Shown in pieces: positions 1-9,040 of a stretch of DNA of 64,000 bases. Positions within the stretch are counted from its first letter, which is position 1; each line of letters begins with the position of its first letter. The stretch covers positions 1-64,000 of the forward strand of contig CALLLP010000030.1 in assembly GCA_938008165.1 (NCBI GenBank), in the 5' to 3' direction. The notes beneath the pieces were generated by a model. That model was not told where the DNA came from, did no database searches, and saw only the letters and a program-made list of their open reading frames with translations. The position numbers were made by a program, and so were the translations under genes. Source of the stretch: an uncultured Neomegalonema sp. (GTDB lineage: Bacteria > Pseudomonadota > Alphaproteobacteria > Rhodobacterales > Rhodobacteraceae).

Positions 1-138
1 GCGGGCGGGGGCGATACCGTCGCGGCGCTCAACGCTGCCGATGCGGCGGAGCGGTTTTCCTATGTTTCCACGGCGGGCGGCGCGTTCCTCGAATGGATGG
101 AAGGCAAGACCCTGCCGGGGGTCGCGGCGCTGTCCTAG
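1..138 (+). CDS. pgk: Phosphoglycerate kinase, C-terminal fragment
   Basis: The window opens inside this gene, and only the last 45 codons and the TAG stop are present. The encoded tail contains GGDTVAAL and then [20 protein letters not shown], which is the conserved nucleotide-binding and C-terminal end of phosphoglycerate kinase, the glycolytic enzyme that transfers phosphate between 1,3-bisphosphoglycerate and ADP in the cytoplasm. The stretch ends with LPGVAAL and Ser, as expected for a complete C-terminus. The start lies outside the window. A 63-base gap separates it from the next plus-strand gene, so readthrough is possible. Confidence 0.93.
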   Translation, partial: AGGGDTVAALNAADAAERFSYVSTAGGAFLEWMEGKTLPGVAALS

Positions 139-201
139 ACAAAGCCCCCAATCCTGTTCCATTCAAAGGAGGAACACGGAAAACGGGACGATAGGCCGCC
201 A

Positions 202-1323
202 ATGGGATTGAACCGGGAATTGGAGGGGATGCTCGTCGTCTCGCTGGAGCAGGCTGTTGCGGCCCCCTATTGTGGGGTCTTGCTGGCCGATGCGGGCGCG
301 CGGGTGATCAAGGTCGAACGCGCCGAAGGCGATTTTGCGCGGGGCTATGACCGGGGGGCGGGGGGTCAATCCACTATTTTCGCCTGGCTCAACCATGGTA
401 AAGAATCGCTGTGCCTCGACCTGAATGACCCCGATGACGCCGCTTTGTTGCGGGCGATGCTGGATAGGGCAGATGTCTTCGTGCACAATCTTGCCCCCGG
501 TGCGCTGTTGCGGCGCGGGTTTGGGGGCGAGGCGCTGCGGGCGCGCAATGCCGGGCTGATTACCTGCGAGATTACCGGCTATGGCGGCGAGGGGGCGGCG
601 GCGAAGAAGAAAGCCTATGATTTTCTGATTCAGGCCGAAGCGGCCCTGTGCGCCGTAACCGGCACACCGGACTCGCCCGCGCGCGTCGGGGTTTCCATCA
701 CCGATCTATCGGCGGGCCTGACCGCCTTTTCCGCCATCCTGCGGGCGTTGATTCAGCGGGGGCGGACGGGGAAGGGCGTTGACCTGTCGGTGTCGATGTT
801 CGATGTGATCGCCGATTGGATGAACATGCCTCTGATGGCGCATCGCTATTTTGGCCCCGCGCCTCAGCGATTGGGCCTGACGCATACTTTCGTCGCACCC
901 TATGGCGCGTTTCAGGCACGGGACGGGGTTGTCATGATCTCGATCCAGAATGACCGGGAATTCCGTGTTTTCTGCGAGGCGATCCTCGATCAACCGGGAT
1001 TGGCCGATGATCCGCGCTTTGCCGAAAACCCCGACCGGGTGACCCATCGCGCGGCCCTGACCGCGATTATCGAAGATGTTTTCGGGCGCCATGACCGTAA
1101 CGCTTTGATTGCGATGCTCGACGCTGCGCGCATAGCCTGTGCCCGGCTCAACGAGGTGGCCGACCTGTCGGACCACCCCTTCCTGCGCAATGCGGAGATC
1201 GACTTTGCGGGGCACCAGATTTCCATCGCTGACCTGCCGGTCATGACCGACGCGCCCCGCCGCGCTAAGGTGCCAGCACTGGGCGAGCATACGGGCGCGA
1301 TCCGCGCCGAATTCGGGAGATAG
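202..1323 (+). CDS. Class III CoA-transferase (CaiB/BaiF family)
   Basis: A 373-residue CaiB/BaiF-type CoA-transferase, which moves CoA between carboxylic acids through an aspartyl-CoA intermediate. Visible family features are LLADAGARVIKVE near residues 27-39, LDLNDPDD near 72-79, and GVSITDLSAG at 163-172, in which Asp168 is the likely catalytic Asp. The start is uncertain. ATG 202 has no good ribosome-binding site, and ATG 229 is an alternative preceded by GGAGG only about three bases away. It stands 3 bases before an aldehyde dehydrogenase and begins a four-gene catabolic set, so it probably activates an acid made by that dehydrogenase. The substrate cannot be read from the sequence. Confidence 0.9.
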   Translation: MGLNRELEGMLVVSLEQAVAAPYCGVLLADAGARVIKVERAEGDFARGYDRGAGGQSTIFAWLNHGKESLCLDLNDPDDAALLRAMLDRADVFVHNLAPGALLRRGFGGEALRARNAGLITCEITGYGGEGAAAKKKAYDFLIQAEAALCAVTGTPDSPARVGVSITDLSAGLTAFSAILRALIQRGRTGKGVDLSVSMFDVIADWMNMPLMAHRYFGPAPQRLGLTHTFVAPYGAFQARDGVVMISIQNDREFRVFCEAILDQPGLADDPRFAENPDRVTHRAALTAIIEDVFGRHDRNALIAMLDAARIACARLNEVADLSDHPFLRNAEIDFAGHQISIADLPVMTDAPRRAKVPALGEHTGAIRAEFGR

Positions 1324-1326
1324 AGA

Positions 1327-2790
1327 ATGACCGAGTATCAGCACTGGATCGATGGCGCATGGGTCGCTCCTGCCTTGGGCGAGCGGTTCGAGACCGTCAA
1401 TCCCTATACTGGCGAGGCATGGGCGACCCTCGCCAAAGGATCGGCGGCGGATATCGACCGAGCGGTCGCCGCCGCGAAAGCGGCCTTCGACGACTGGGCG
1501 CGCACCACCCCCACTGCGCGGGGCCGCCTGTTGATGAAACTGGCCGATATTGTCGAGCGCGAGGCCGAACGCCTTGGCGAGATCGAAGTGCGCGACAATG
1601 GTAAGCTGATTACCGAGATGGCGGGGCAGACCGCCTATATGGCGCAATGGTATCGCTACTATGGCGGATTGGCCGACAAGGTTGAGGGCGCGGTCCTGCC
1701 ATCCGACAAGCCGGGCATCTTCAACTTTACCCGCCATGAACCGATGGGCGTTGTCGGCATCATCACCCCCTGGAATTCGCCGCTTCTGCTGTTGTCGTGG
1801 AAGCTGGCCCCGGCGCTGGCGGCGGGATGTACCTGCGTCATAAAACCATCGGAATTCACCTCCGCTTCGACGCTGGAATTCATGGCGCTGGTCCAGGAAG
1901 CGGGCATTCCGCCGGGCGTGGTCAATGTGGTGACGGGCTATGGCGCGCAAGCGGGCGCCCCGCTGGTGGAGCACCCGGATGTGGCGAAGATCAGCTTTAC
2001 CGGATCGGATATTTCCGGTCAGAAGATCAACGAGATGGCGGCGCGCAGCTTCAAGCATGTCTCCCTAGAACTGGGCGGAAAATCGCCGAATATCGTCTTT
2101 GAGGATGCGGATATCGAGGCGGCGGTGATGGGGGCGATCTCCGGCATCTTCGCGGCGACGGGACAGACCTGCATCGCCGGATCGCGGCTGTTGCTGCAAC
2201 GCTCGATCCATGACGATTTCGTCAAGCGTCTGGTGACGGTGGCGGGCGAGGCGACCATCGGCGATCCGATGTCCCGCGATACTCATGTCGGCCCCGTAAC
2301 GACCCCGCCACAATACCGCAAAATCCTTGATTACATCGATGTGGCGAAATCCGAGGGCGCGACCTGTGTTCTGGGTGGCGGCCCGCATGACGGGCCGGGC
2401 GGTCAATTCGTGCAGCCGACCATCTTCACCGGCGTCGACAACACGATGCGCATCGCACAGGAAGAAGTGTTCGGCCCCGTGCTGTCGGTCATCCCCTTCG
2501 AGACCGAGGAGGACGCGGTGCGCATCGGCAATGATGTGAATTTCGGCCTCGCAGCGGGAGTCTGGACCACCGATATAGGCCGGGCGATCCGTATGTCCGA
2601 GCGGTTGCGCGTCGGCACCGTCTGGGTCAACACTTACCGCGCGGTTAGCTTCATGTCGCCCTTTGGCGGCACCAAGCGCAGTGGCATGGGGCGCGAAAGC
2701 GGGGCGGAGGCGATCAAGGAATATCTGCAAACCAAATCCGTCTGGATCGCGCAGGAAACCAGCGTTGCCAATCCCTTCGTTATGCGATGA
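1327..2790 (+). CDS. NAD(P)-dependent aldehyde dehydrogenase
   Basis: A full-length (487 aa) ALDH-superfamily enzyme that oxidises an aldehyde to the acid with NAD(P). The key residues are in place: Asn150 in ITPWN, the FTGSD coenzyme loop near 224-228, the general base Glu248 in SLELGGKSPN, and the nucleophile Cys282 in GQTCIAGSR. The C-terminus carries the usual EYLQTKSVW segment. The gene begins 3 bases after the CoA-transferase, and its TGA overlaps the ATG of the acyl-CoA dehydrogenase, so the three are almost certainly co-translated. The substrate is unknown. The family also includes betaine-aldehyde and hydroxybenzaldehyde dehydrogenases, and the sequence alone does not choose between them. 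Confidence 0.93.
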   Translation: MTEYQHWIDGAWVAPALGERFETVNPYTGEAWATLAKGSAADIDRAVAAAKAAFDDWARTTPTARGRLLMKLADIVEREAERLGEIEVRDNGKLITEMAGQTAYMAQWYRYYGGLADKVEGAVLPSDKPGIFNFTRHEPMGVVGIITPWNSPLLLLSWKLAPALAAGCTCVIKPSEFTSASTLEFMALVQEAGIPPGVVNVVTGYGAQAGAPLVEHPDVAKISFTGSDISGQKINEMAARSFKHVSLELGGKSPNIVFEDADIEAAVMGAISGIFAATGQTCIAGSRLLLQRSIHDDFVKRLVTVAGEATIGDPMSRDTHVGPVTTPPQYRKILDYIDVAKSEGATCVLGGGPHDGPGGQFVQPTIFTGVDNTMRIAQEEVFGPVLSVIPFETEEDAVRIGNDVNFGLAAGVWTTDIGRAIRMSERLRVGTVWVNTYRAVSFMSPFGGTKRSGMGRESGAEAIKEYLQTKSVWIAQETSVANPFVMR

Positions 2791-3944
2791 CATACGCTCT
2801 CGATCACCCCGAAATCCGCGAGGCCGTGGCGAAGCTGTGCGCGGATTTTCCCGGTGCGTATTGGCGGCGCTGTGACCGGGAACAGGCGTATCCGACCGAT
2901 TTTGTCACCGCCCTGACCGATGCGGGATATCTCGCGGCTCTGATCCCGGAGGAATATGGCGGGCTGGGCCTGCCGATTTCGGCGGGTTGTGCGATCTTGG
3001 AGGAAATCCACCGCGCGGGGGGCAATGCCGCCGCTTGTCATGCGCAGATGTACACGATGGGCACATTGTTGCGCCATGGTTCGCCGGAGCAAAAAGCGCA
3101 ATATCTGCCCGGCATCGCGGCCGGGGCGCTGCGCCTGCAAGCCTTTGGCGTGACCGAACCGACCAGCGGCACCGACACGACAGCCCTGCGCACCACCGCC
3201 CGGCGTGAGGGCGCGCAATGGATCGTCAATGGCCAGAAAATCTGGACCAGCCGGGCCGAGCATTCCGACCTCATGCTCCTGCTCGCCCGCACCACCCCGC
3301 GCGAGACGACGGCGAAGAAAACTGACGGCCTGTCGGTCTTTCTGGTCGATATGCGCGATGTGCGGGGCCACAGCCTGACCATCCGCCCCATCCGCGCGAT
3401 GATGAACCATGCGGCGACGGAGCTATTCTTCGATGACATGCCCGTACCCGCCGCCAATCTGATCGGCGAGGAGGGCAAGGGGTTTCGCTACATCCTGTCG
3501 GGTATGAATGCCGAACGCATCCTGATCGCCGCTGAATGCATCGGTGATGCGAAATGGTTCATCGCCAAGGCATCGGCCTATGCCGGAGAGCGCCGGGTCT
3601 TCGACCGCCCCATCGGCCAGAATCAGGGCGTGCAATTCCCCATCGCCCGCGCCTATAGCCAGATGCGCGCCGCCGAACTGATGCTGCACGAGGCGATCCG
3701 CCTCTATGAAGCGGGCGGCAATCCCGGCGAGGAGGCCAATCTCGCCAAGCTATTGGCCGCCGATGCCTCCTGGGCCGCCGCAGAGGCGTGCTTGCAGACC
3801 CATGGCGGTTTTGGCTTTGCCGAAGAATACGATGTCGAGCGCAAGTATCGCGAGGCGCGTCTCTATCAGGTCGCCCCGATTTCGACTAATCTGATCCTCA
3901 GTTATATCGCCGAGCATGTCCTCGGAATGCCCCGCTCGTACTGA
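2787..3944 (+). CDS. Acyl-CoA dehydrogenase with relocated catalytic Glu
   Basis: A 385-residue flavoprotein of the acyl-CoA dehydrogenase family. It shows FGVTEPTSGTD (about 120-130), the FAD-contact region NGQKIWTSRA (about 148-157) and the C-terminal ERKYREARL segment. At the place where medium- and short-chain enzymes have the catalytic YEGT motif, this protein reads YQVAPISTN. A Glu is instead present at 243 in SGMNAERIL, the position used by isovaleryl- and long-chain-type enzymes. It would introduce a 2,3 double bond into the acyl-CoA supplied by the upstream CoA-transferase. The start ATG overlaps the TGA of the aldehyde dehydrogenase. Confidence 0.92.
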   Translation: MTYALDHPEIREAVAKLCADFPGAYWRRCDREQAYPTDFVTALTDAGYLAALIPEEYGGLGLPISAGCAILEEIHRAGGNAAACHAQMYTMGTLLRHGSPEQKAQYLPGIAAGALRLQAFGVTEPTSGTDTTALRTTARREGAQWIVNGQKIWTSRAEHSDLMLLLARTTPRETTAKKTDGLSVFLVDMRDVRGHSLTIRPIRAMMNHAATELFFDDMPVPAANLIGEEGKGFRYILSGMNAERILIAAECIGDAKWFIAKASAYAGERRVFDRPIGQNQGVQFPIARAYSQMRAAELMLHEAIRLYEAGGNPGEEANLAKLLAADASWAAAEACLQTHGGFGFAEEYDVERKYREARLYQVAPISTNLILSYIAEHVLGMPRSY

Positions 3945-3973
3945 GCCACACCCCGCCACAAAAGGAGACGCCC

Positions 3974-4852
3974 GTGACCCCCGATCTTTCCGTCAAGCCC
4001 GATGTCACCGGCTTTTTCGATCCTGACAGCAATACCATCAGCTATATCCTGCGCGATCCTGCTTCGAGCGCCTGTGCGATCATCGATCCGGTGATGGATT
4101 TCGACTATGCCGCCGGGCGCATCCATTTCGAGCAGGCGGATAAGCTGATCGCTCATATCCGCGAGGCGGGGCTGTGCCTCGAATGGCTGATCGAGACGCA
4201 TGTGCATGCCGATCACCTCTCCGCCAGTCCCTATATTCAGGAACACTTGGGAGGCCGTATCGGCATCGGACGCGGCATCGTGCAGGTGCAGGAAACCTTC
4301 GGCAAGGTCTTCAATGACGGCACCGAGTTTCAGCGCGATGGCAGCCAGTTCGATCATCTGTTCGAAGATGGCGAGACGTATTCGGTGGGAGGGATGAACG
4401 CTTTCACCCTCTCGACTCCCGGCCATACTCCGGCCTGCATGACCCATGTAATCGGGGATGCCGCCTTTATCGGCGATACGCTGTTCATGCCCGATGGGGG
4501 CAGCGCGCGGGCCGATTTTCCCGGTGGGGATGCGGGCGCGCTGTACGATTCGATCCAGCGAATTCTGGCCTTGCCCGACGAGACCCGCCTGTTCATGTGC
4601 CACGATTACGGCCCCGGCGGACGCGAGATCCGGTGGGAGACCAGCGTGGCCGAGGAAAAGGCGCATAACATCCATGTCGGCGGCGGCGTCTCGCGCGATG
4701 CCTATATCGAAACGCGCCGCAGCCGGGATGCCCAGCTTGCGATGCCAAAGCTGATCCTGCCATCGCTACAGGTCAATATGCGCGCCGGGCATTTGCCTGA
4801 AGAAGAAAAATCGGAACAGGCTTATCTGAAAATCCCGATCAATCGCCTGTAG
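3974..4852 (+). CDS. MBL-fold metallo-hydrolase (ETHE1/Blh-like)
   Basis: A 292-residue metallo-beta-lactamase-fold protein with GTG start, preceded by AAGGAG at seven bases. The metal motif is THVHADH (His76, His78, Asp80, His81), followed by GHTPACMTH, the FIGDTLFMPD strand with its bridging Asp, and FMCHDY. The ARADFPGG segment is typical of the persulfide dioxygenase/Blh branch rather than of true beta-lactamases. It is the last gene of the catabolic set, 29 bases after the dehydrogenase. A sulfur-dioxygenase or thioester-hydrolase role is possible, but the reaction is not determined. Its 3' end overlaps the opposing EamA gene by 14 bases. Confidence 0.88.
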   Translation: MTPDLSVKPDVTGFFDPDSNTISYILRDPASSACAIIDPVMDFDYAAGRIHFEQADKLIAHIREAGLCLEWLIETHVHADHLSASPYIQEHLGGRIGIGRGIVQVQETFGKVFNDGTEFQRDGSQFDHLFEDGETYSVGGMNAFTLSTPGHTPACMTHVIGDAAFIGDTLFMPDGGSARADFPGGDAGALYDSIQRILALPDETRLFMCHDYGPGGREIRWETSVAEEKAHNIHVGGGVSRDAYIETRRSRDAQLAMPKLILPSLQVNMRAGHLPEEEKSEQAYLKIPINRL

Positions 4853-5723
4853 CGTCTTTTCGCGTCGCCAGCAGCACGCCGCAGGCCGCCACCGCCATGC
4901 CGAACCATGCGGCGGGGGGCATCACCTCGCCCAGAACCGCCCAGCCGATCACGGCGGCCAGCGGCGGCACGAGGAAGAACAGCGCGGAGACCTTGGCCAC
5001 CTCGCCCGCCCGGATCATGGCGAGCAGTAATCCGACCGCGATCACTGAATTCCCGATCACGAGATAGGCCATCACGGCCCCGAATTCCCACGTCCAGTCG
5101 ATCCGCATCGTCTCCAGCATCAGCATGGCGGGCACGACGCCGACCAGTCCGGCGGCATAGCCGATCAGATTGGCGGTGACCGGATGATGATTGAGACCGA
5201 AACGTTTTTCCCACAATGCCGCCATCGTAATCCCGCCCAGCCCCAGCGCCGCGAGGATGAACCCGGCGATCGTTGGCGCTTCGATGGCCATGCGTGCGAC
5301 GATGACGATCCCTGCCCCGGTCAAGCCCAGCGCCAGCCCCAGCCATCGTTTCCATCCGATCCGCTCGCCCGACCATCGCGGGGCGATCAAGGCGACGAGG
5401 ATGGGTTGCAGCGACATCAACAGGGCCGCCGTCCCCGCCGCAATGCCTTGCCGGAACGATAGATAGGTGAGGCCGAAATAGACGGATTGAATCAGAAAGC
5501 CGACAACCGCCAGATGCCCCCAATCCGCCGCGCATACGGGCAGGGGCGGTCGCAGCACGGCAAAGGCCGCCGCCATGACGACGACGACCAGACTGTAGCG
5601 CAGCGACAGGATCGTCATCGGTTCGGCGTGGTTCAGCCCCACTTTCGCGACCGTATATCCACCCGCCCAAAGCAATAGGAAGATGACCGGCGCGACAACC
5701 AGCCAACCGGGGCGGGGGGTCAT
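4839..5723 (-). CDS. EamA/DMT-family transporter
   Basis: A 294-residue inner-membrane protein with about ten hydrophobic segments arranged as two EamA repeats, the drug/metabolite transporter design. A typical repeat end is visible as AALLMSLQPILVALIAP, followed by a basic loop, near residues 92-115. Such proteins usually export amino acids or metabolites. The start lies 4 bases after the stop of the TRAP permease on the same strand, so it is probably the last gene of that transport operon. Its last 14 bases overlap the MBL gene on the other strand. The substrate is not predictable. Confidence 0.9.
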   Translation of the reverse strand: MTPRPGWLVVAPVIFLLLWAGGYTVAKVGLNHAEPMTILSLRYSLVVVVMAAAFAVLRPPLPVCAADWGHLAVVGFLIQSVYFGLTYLSFRQGIAAGTAALLMSLQPILVALIAPRWSGERIGWKRWLGLALGLTGAGIVIVARMAIEAPTIAGFILAALGLGGITMAALWEKRFGLNHHPVTANLIGYAAGLVGVVPAMLMLETMRIDWTWEFGAVMAYLVIGNSVIAVGLLLAMIRAGEVAKVSALFFLVPPLAAVIGWAVLGEVMPPAAWFGMAVAACGVLLATRKDATGD

Positions 5724-5727
5724 GGGG

Positions 5728-7764
5728 TCATGCCGCCACGGGCGGCATTGGCGTGCGCCGCCGCATCTGGATCAGGATCACCGGCGCCATGGCGACTGCG
5801 CCAATGGCCATCGTGGTCAGGCCGGGCGCGATGAAGAACAAGCTGACGAGACCCACATACCACCGCTCAAGAGAGCGCATCGGAGCGAGCATAAATCCTG
5901 AGAAGGCCGCCCCGATCGCCGCGATCCCCAGCATCGCCCCGGCCAGCGTCACCGTGAATGCTCCCCATGTAAACCCATCCGCCACCAGCAGCAGGGCAGG
6001 GGAATAGACGAACACGAAAGGCACCAATGCCTTTGCAATGCCGAGGCGGAAAGCCGTGTTGCCCGTGCGAAACGGGTTCGAGCCTGCAATCCCGGCGGCG
6101 GCATAGGCAGCCAGCGCCACGGGGGGCGTAATATCTGCGAGCACCCCGTAATAGAAGACGAAGAAATGCGAGACGAGGGGTTGAACCTGCAACTGCGCCA
6201 ATGCGGGCGCGGCCACGGCGACGAGAATGATATACGTCGCTGTCGTCGGAATGCCCGCCCCCATGATGATGCAGGCGATGGCGATCAGCACCAGCGAGAA
6301 GAACAGCGCCCATTGCTGCACCTCGAAGAAGCTGAACGGCCACATCCCGCCCACGAACGTACCGATATCCGTTGCCGTCTGCACCACGACATAGCCGAGC
6401 CGAAAGCCCACCCCGGTTAGGGTCACGACCCCGACGACGATCCCCACACAGGCCGCTGCGGCACCCACCGCCAGCGTGCTTTTCGCGCCAAGGGCCAGCG
6501 TGTCCCATAGATCGCGGGGCGTCAGGCGGTTGACCGGGTTCAGGAACCCGACCACCACGCAGGCAATGATCCCGTAGACGGCGGCAAAATCCGGCGTGCG
6601 TCCGCTGAGGATCAGATAGACGAGAATCACCAGCGGAATGACTGCCAGCCAATGCTGGCGCAGTACCAGTCCTGCTTTCGGCAGTTCTTCGGCGGTCAGG
6701 CCGCGCAGGCCCAGTTTGCGCGCCTCCAGATGCACCATGATGAAGATGCCGAAATAATGCAGCAGCGCAGGCACCAGCGCCGCCGCCAGTACATCGCGCA
6801 GGGGAATTTCGAGATACTCGACCATGATGAACGCCGCCGCCCCCAGAATCGGCGGCGTGATCTGTCCACCCGTTGAGGAGGTTGCCTCGACTGCGCCCGC
6901 GAAATGGGGCGGGTAGCCGACCTTCTTCATCGCGGGGATGGTCAGTGCGCCGGTGGTCACGGTATTGGCGATGGACGAGCCGGAAATCGTACCCATGAAG
7001 GCGGAGGAAAAAATCGCGACCTTGGCCGGTCCCCCCGAATACCGCCCCGCAATCACCATGGCGAGATCGATGAATAACTGGCCCAAGCCAATGCGCGTGG
7101 CCAAAACGCCGAACAGGATGAATAGGAACACATATTGCGCCATTACGCCGATGGCGACGCCATAGATGCCTTGATTGGTCATGTAGAGATGATTGACCAC
7201 CCCCAGCCAGCTCGACCCCCCATGCTTTAGCGCGCCGGGCATGATCGGCCCGAACAGGGCAAAGGCGATGAACAGCATCGCGATGATCGGCAGGGTCGGC
7301 CCGATCGACCGGCGTGCGGCCTCCAGTACCAGCGCAAGCAGCGCGGTGCCCATGGCCACATCCGACCAAGAGGGGTTCCCGACCCGCTCGGAGACGATTT
7401 CGGGCGGCAAAAGCGGCAGGTAGAGCGCTGCGCCGATCCCAAGGATCGCGAAGACGATATCGAGCCATGACACGCCGTCGAAGCGATACCACGCTTTCGG
7501 GGCGACCGCCGTACTTCTGGTTTTGCGCCATGAGAACAGCAGGAATACCAGACCCAGCGTGAAGGCGAGAAAAATTCCGCGATGCAGCAATTCCCGGATC
7601 AGACCGAAGCCCGAAGCATAAAAATGATAGGCCGACATCGCCACCAAGGCGATGCTGACGACGGCTCCGATAACCGGGCCGGTCGCGCGAAACGCCATTT
7701 CGGGATCGTATTTGCGCTCGATTTCGGCGAGTTGGTCGTCTGACAGGTGCTCGGAACCGGACAT
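5728..7764 (-). CDS. TRAP transporter fused permease (TAXI type, 4TM/12TM)
   Basis: A 678-residue membrane protein in which the small (DctQ-like) and large (DctM-like) TRAP subunits are fused, as is usual for TAXI-type systems. The large-subunit half carries motifs such as TISGSSIANTVTTGALTIPA (about 258-277) and GGQITPPILGAAAF (about 299-312). It would use the sodium gradient to import the ligand delivered by the TAXI binding protein encoded just upstream. Its ATG has GGGGAGAG seven bases upstream. A terminator-like hairpin lies between the binding-protein gene and this one, which should lower permease expression relative to the binding protein. Confidence 0.95.
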   Translation of the reverse strand: MSGSEHLSDDQLAEIERKYDPEMAFRATGPVIGAVVSIALVAMSAYHFYASGFGLIRELLHRGIFLAFTLGLVFLLFSWRKTRSTAVAPKAWYRFDGVSWLDIVFAILGIGAALYLPLLPPEIVSERVGNPSWSDVAMGTALLALVLEAARRSIGPTLPIIAMLFIAFALFGPIMPGALKHGGSSWLGVVNHLYMTNQGIYGVAIGVMAQYVFLFILFGVLATRIGLGQLFIDLAMVIAGRYSGGPAKVAIFSSAFMGTISGSSIANTVTTGALTIPAMKKVGYPPHFAGAVEATSSTGGQITPPILGAAAFIMVEYLEIPLRDVLAAALVPALLHYFGIFIMVHLEARKLGLRGLTAEELPKAGLVLRQHWLAVIPLVILVYLILSGRTPDFAAVYGIIACVVVGFLNPVNRLTPRDLWDTLALGAKSTLAVGAAAACVGIVVGVVTLTGVGFRLGYVVVQTATDIGTFVGGMWPFSFFEVQQWALFFSLVLIAIACIIMGAGIPTTATYIILVAVAAPALAQLQVQPLVSHFFVFYYGVLADITPPVALAAYAAAGIAGSNPFRTGNTAFRLGIAKALVPFVFVYSPALLLVADGFTWGAFTVTLAGAMLGIAAIGAAFSGFMLAPMRSLERWYVGLVSLFFIAPGLTTMAIGAVAMAPVILIQMRRRTPMPPVAA

Positions 7765-7825
7765 CGGCAGGCTCTCCCCGGTAGAACCCGATCATCGGGT
7801 CCGATCGCGTTTTACGCTCAAATAG

Positions 7826-7855
7826 AAAAGCCCGAGCGGCTGGCTGCGCTCGGGC
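7826..7855 (-). terminator. Intra-operon terminator/attenuator after the TAXI gene
   Basis: On the minus strand an 8-bp perfect stem (GCCCGAGC ... GCTCGGGC, 10-nt loop) is followed by TTTTCTATTT, the layout of a Rho-independent terminator. It stands 25 bases after the stop of the TAXI binding-protein gene and about 60 bases before the permease start. This fits partial termination that yields more binding protein than permease. Confidence 0.8.
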
Positions 7856-7879
7856 GGTCTTCGGTGGTGGGGCGAATGC

Positions 7880-9040
7880 TTATTTCAGCATGCCCATCAG
7901 GTCCTGCACCCGCATGCTGATCGCCTTGACGCTATCCATCGTCAGGGTATCGGCATCGGCGATCATGTCGCCGATCTGGCCATTCAGGGCTTCCAGTTCG
8001 GCCTTGATATCCCCGGCGGACATGGCATCGGCGATCATTCCGGCCTCTTTATAGAAGCGCGCCGCGCCGTCATGCAGGGGAACGCCAACGCCGTTCAGTG
8101 CGGTTTCGGCGGTGATGGTCTTGCCCTTGGCATGGCCCACATCGAGCAGCTTGCGCGACTCGGCGTTCCACAGCGCCTTGGTGATCTGATAGATCAGTTC
8201 TTCGTCTTCCTTGGCGGAGGTGAACCATTGTGCGCCGACCGCGACGGTATTGGTCGCCGCGACATTTTCATAGGTTCCGGCAGGGATTTCGCTTGCGGCG
8301 AAGAAGCCGTATTTATCGGTCAGGGCATCGGCGGCGGCCCCGTCGATCGGCACCAGCTTGATATCGGCGGCGGAGGCCAGCTCAACCAGCGAGCCGGTTG
8401 GGTAGCCTGCGACGACGAAAAACGCATCGATCTTGCCATTGCGCAGCGCTTCGGAGGCGGCATTGCCTTTCAGCGCTTCGGCGGTCAGATCGTCGGTGCC
8501 GAGGCCGTTTGCCTCCAGAATCAGCTTGGCATCGACATAGGTGCCCGATCCCGGCTCGTCGAGCGAGACGCGCTTGCCCGCCAGATCGGCAACCGAATTG
8601 ATGCCGCTATCGGCGAGGGCGACAAGGTGGATATGCTCCTCGAACAGCGCGGCGATGGTGCGCAGGTCCGTTGCTGGCTCCTTACCTTCCATCGTGCCGG
8701 TGCCGGTATAGGCCCAATAGGCAACATCCGACTGGGCAAAGCCAGAGTTGCGCAGGCCCGACATGATGGCATTGACGTTATCGACCGACCCGCGCGACGA
8801 GACGGCGGAGGCAATCAGCCCGTCGACACCGCAAGAGCCGCCCTTGCCGCATTCGCGTGATCCGGGGGGCTTGGAGATGGCATTCGCGATGACCCCGCCC
8901 ACGGGATAATAGGTATAGGCCGTGCCGCCTGTGCCGATGGTGAAGAATTTCAGATCTTGCGCCATCGTGGTTGCGGCCGCGCCAAGCGTGACCACCGCGC
9001 CGAGCGCAAGCGCGGTCAGGTGTCTGGTGAAAGGCTTCAT
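7880..9040 (-). CDS. TAXI-family TRAP solute-binding protein
   Basis: A 386-residue exported binding protein. ATG 9040 is chosen because it gives a clean signal peptide (MKPFTRHLTALALG... to an AMAQ-type cleavage near residue 27) and has GGGGAG about nine bases upstream. An in-frame extension to 9289 would bury the signal. The mature start, KFFTIGTGGTAYTYYPVGG, is the hallmark of the TAXI (TRAP-associated extracytoplasmic immunogenic) class. A Cys-containing insert (SRECGKGGSCGVDG) follows. It binds a small organic anion, often an amino or dicarboxylic acid, and hands it to the permease downstream. The gene is divergent from the FAN1-like nuclease. Confidence 0.94.
   Translation of the reverse strand: MKPFTRHLTALALGAVVTLGAAATTMAQDLKFFTIGTGGTAYTYYPVGGVIANAISKPPGSRECGKGGSCGVDGLIASAVSSRGSVDNVNAIMSGLRNSGFAQSDVAYWAYTGTGTMEGKEPATDLRTIAALFEEHIHLVALADSGINSVADLAGKRVSLDEPGSGTYVDAKLILEANGLGTDDLTAEALKGNAASEALRNGKIDAFFVVAGYPTGSLVELASAADIKLVPIDGAAADALTDKYGFFAASEIPAGTYENVAATNTVAVGAQWFTSAKEDEELIYQITKALWNAESRKLLDVGHAKGKTITAETALNGVGVPLHDGAARFYKEAGMIADAMSAGDIKAELEALNGQIGDMIADADTLTMDSVKAISMRVQDLMGMLK

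Noticed and set aside
706-2058. A 450-codon minus-strand frame over the CoA-transferase and aldehyde dehydrogenase genes
   Set aside because: Antisense shadow; the plus-strand genes have intact catalytic residues and coupled starts.
5867-7795. A 642-codon minus-strand frame overlapping the TRAP permease
   Set aside because: It is out of frame with the permease, whose product has clear TRAP motifs. The alternative translation is Arg/Gly-rich with no membrane pattern.
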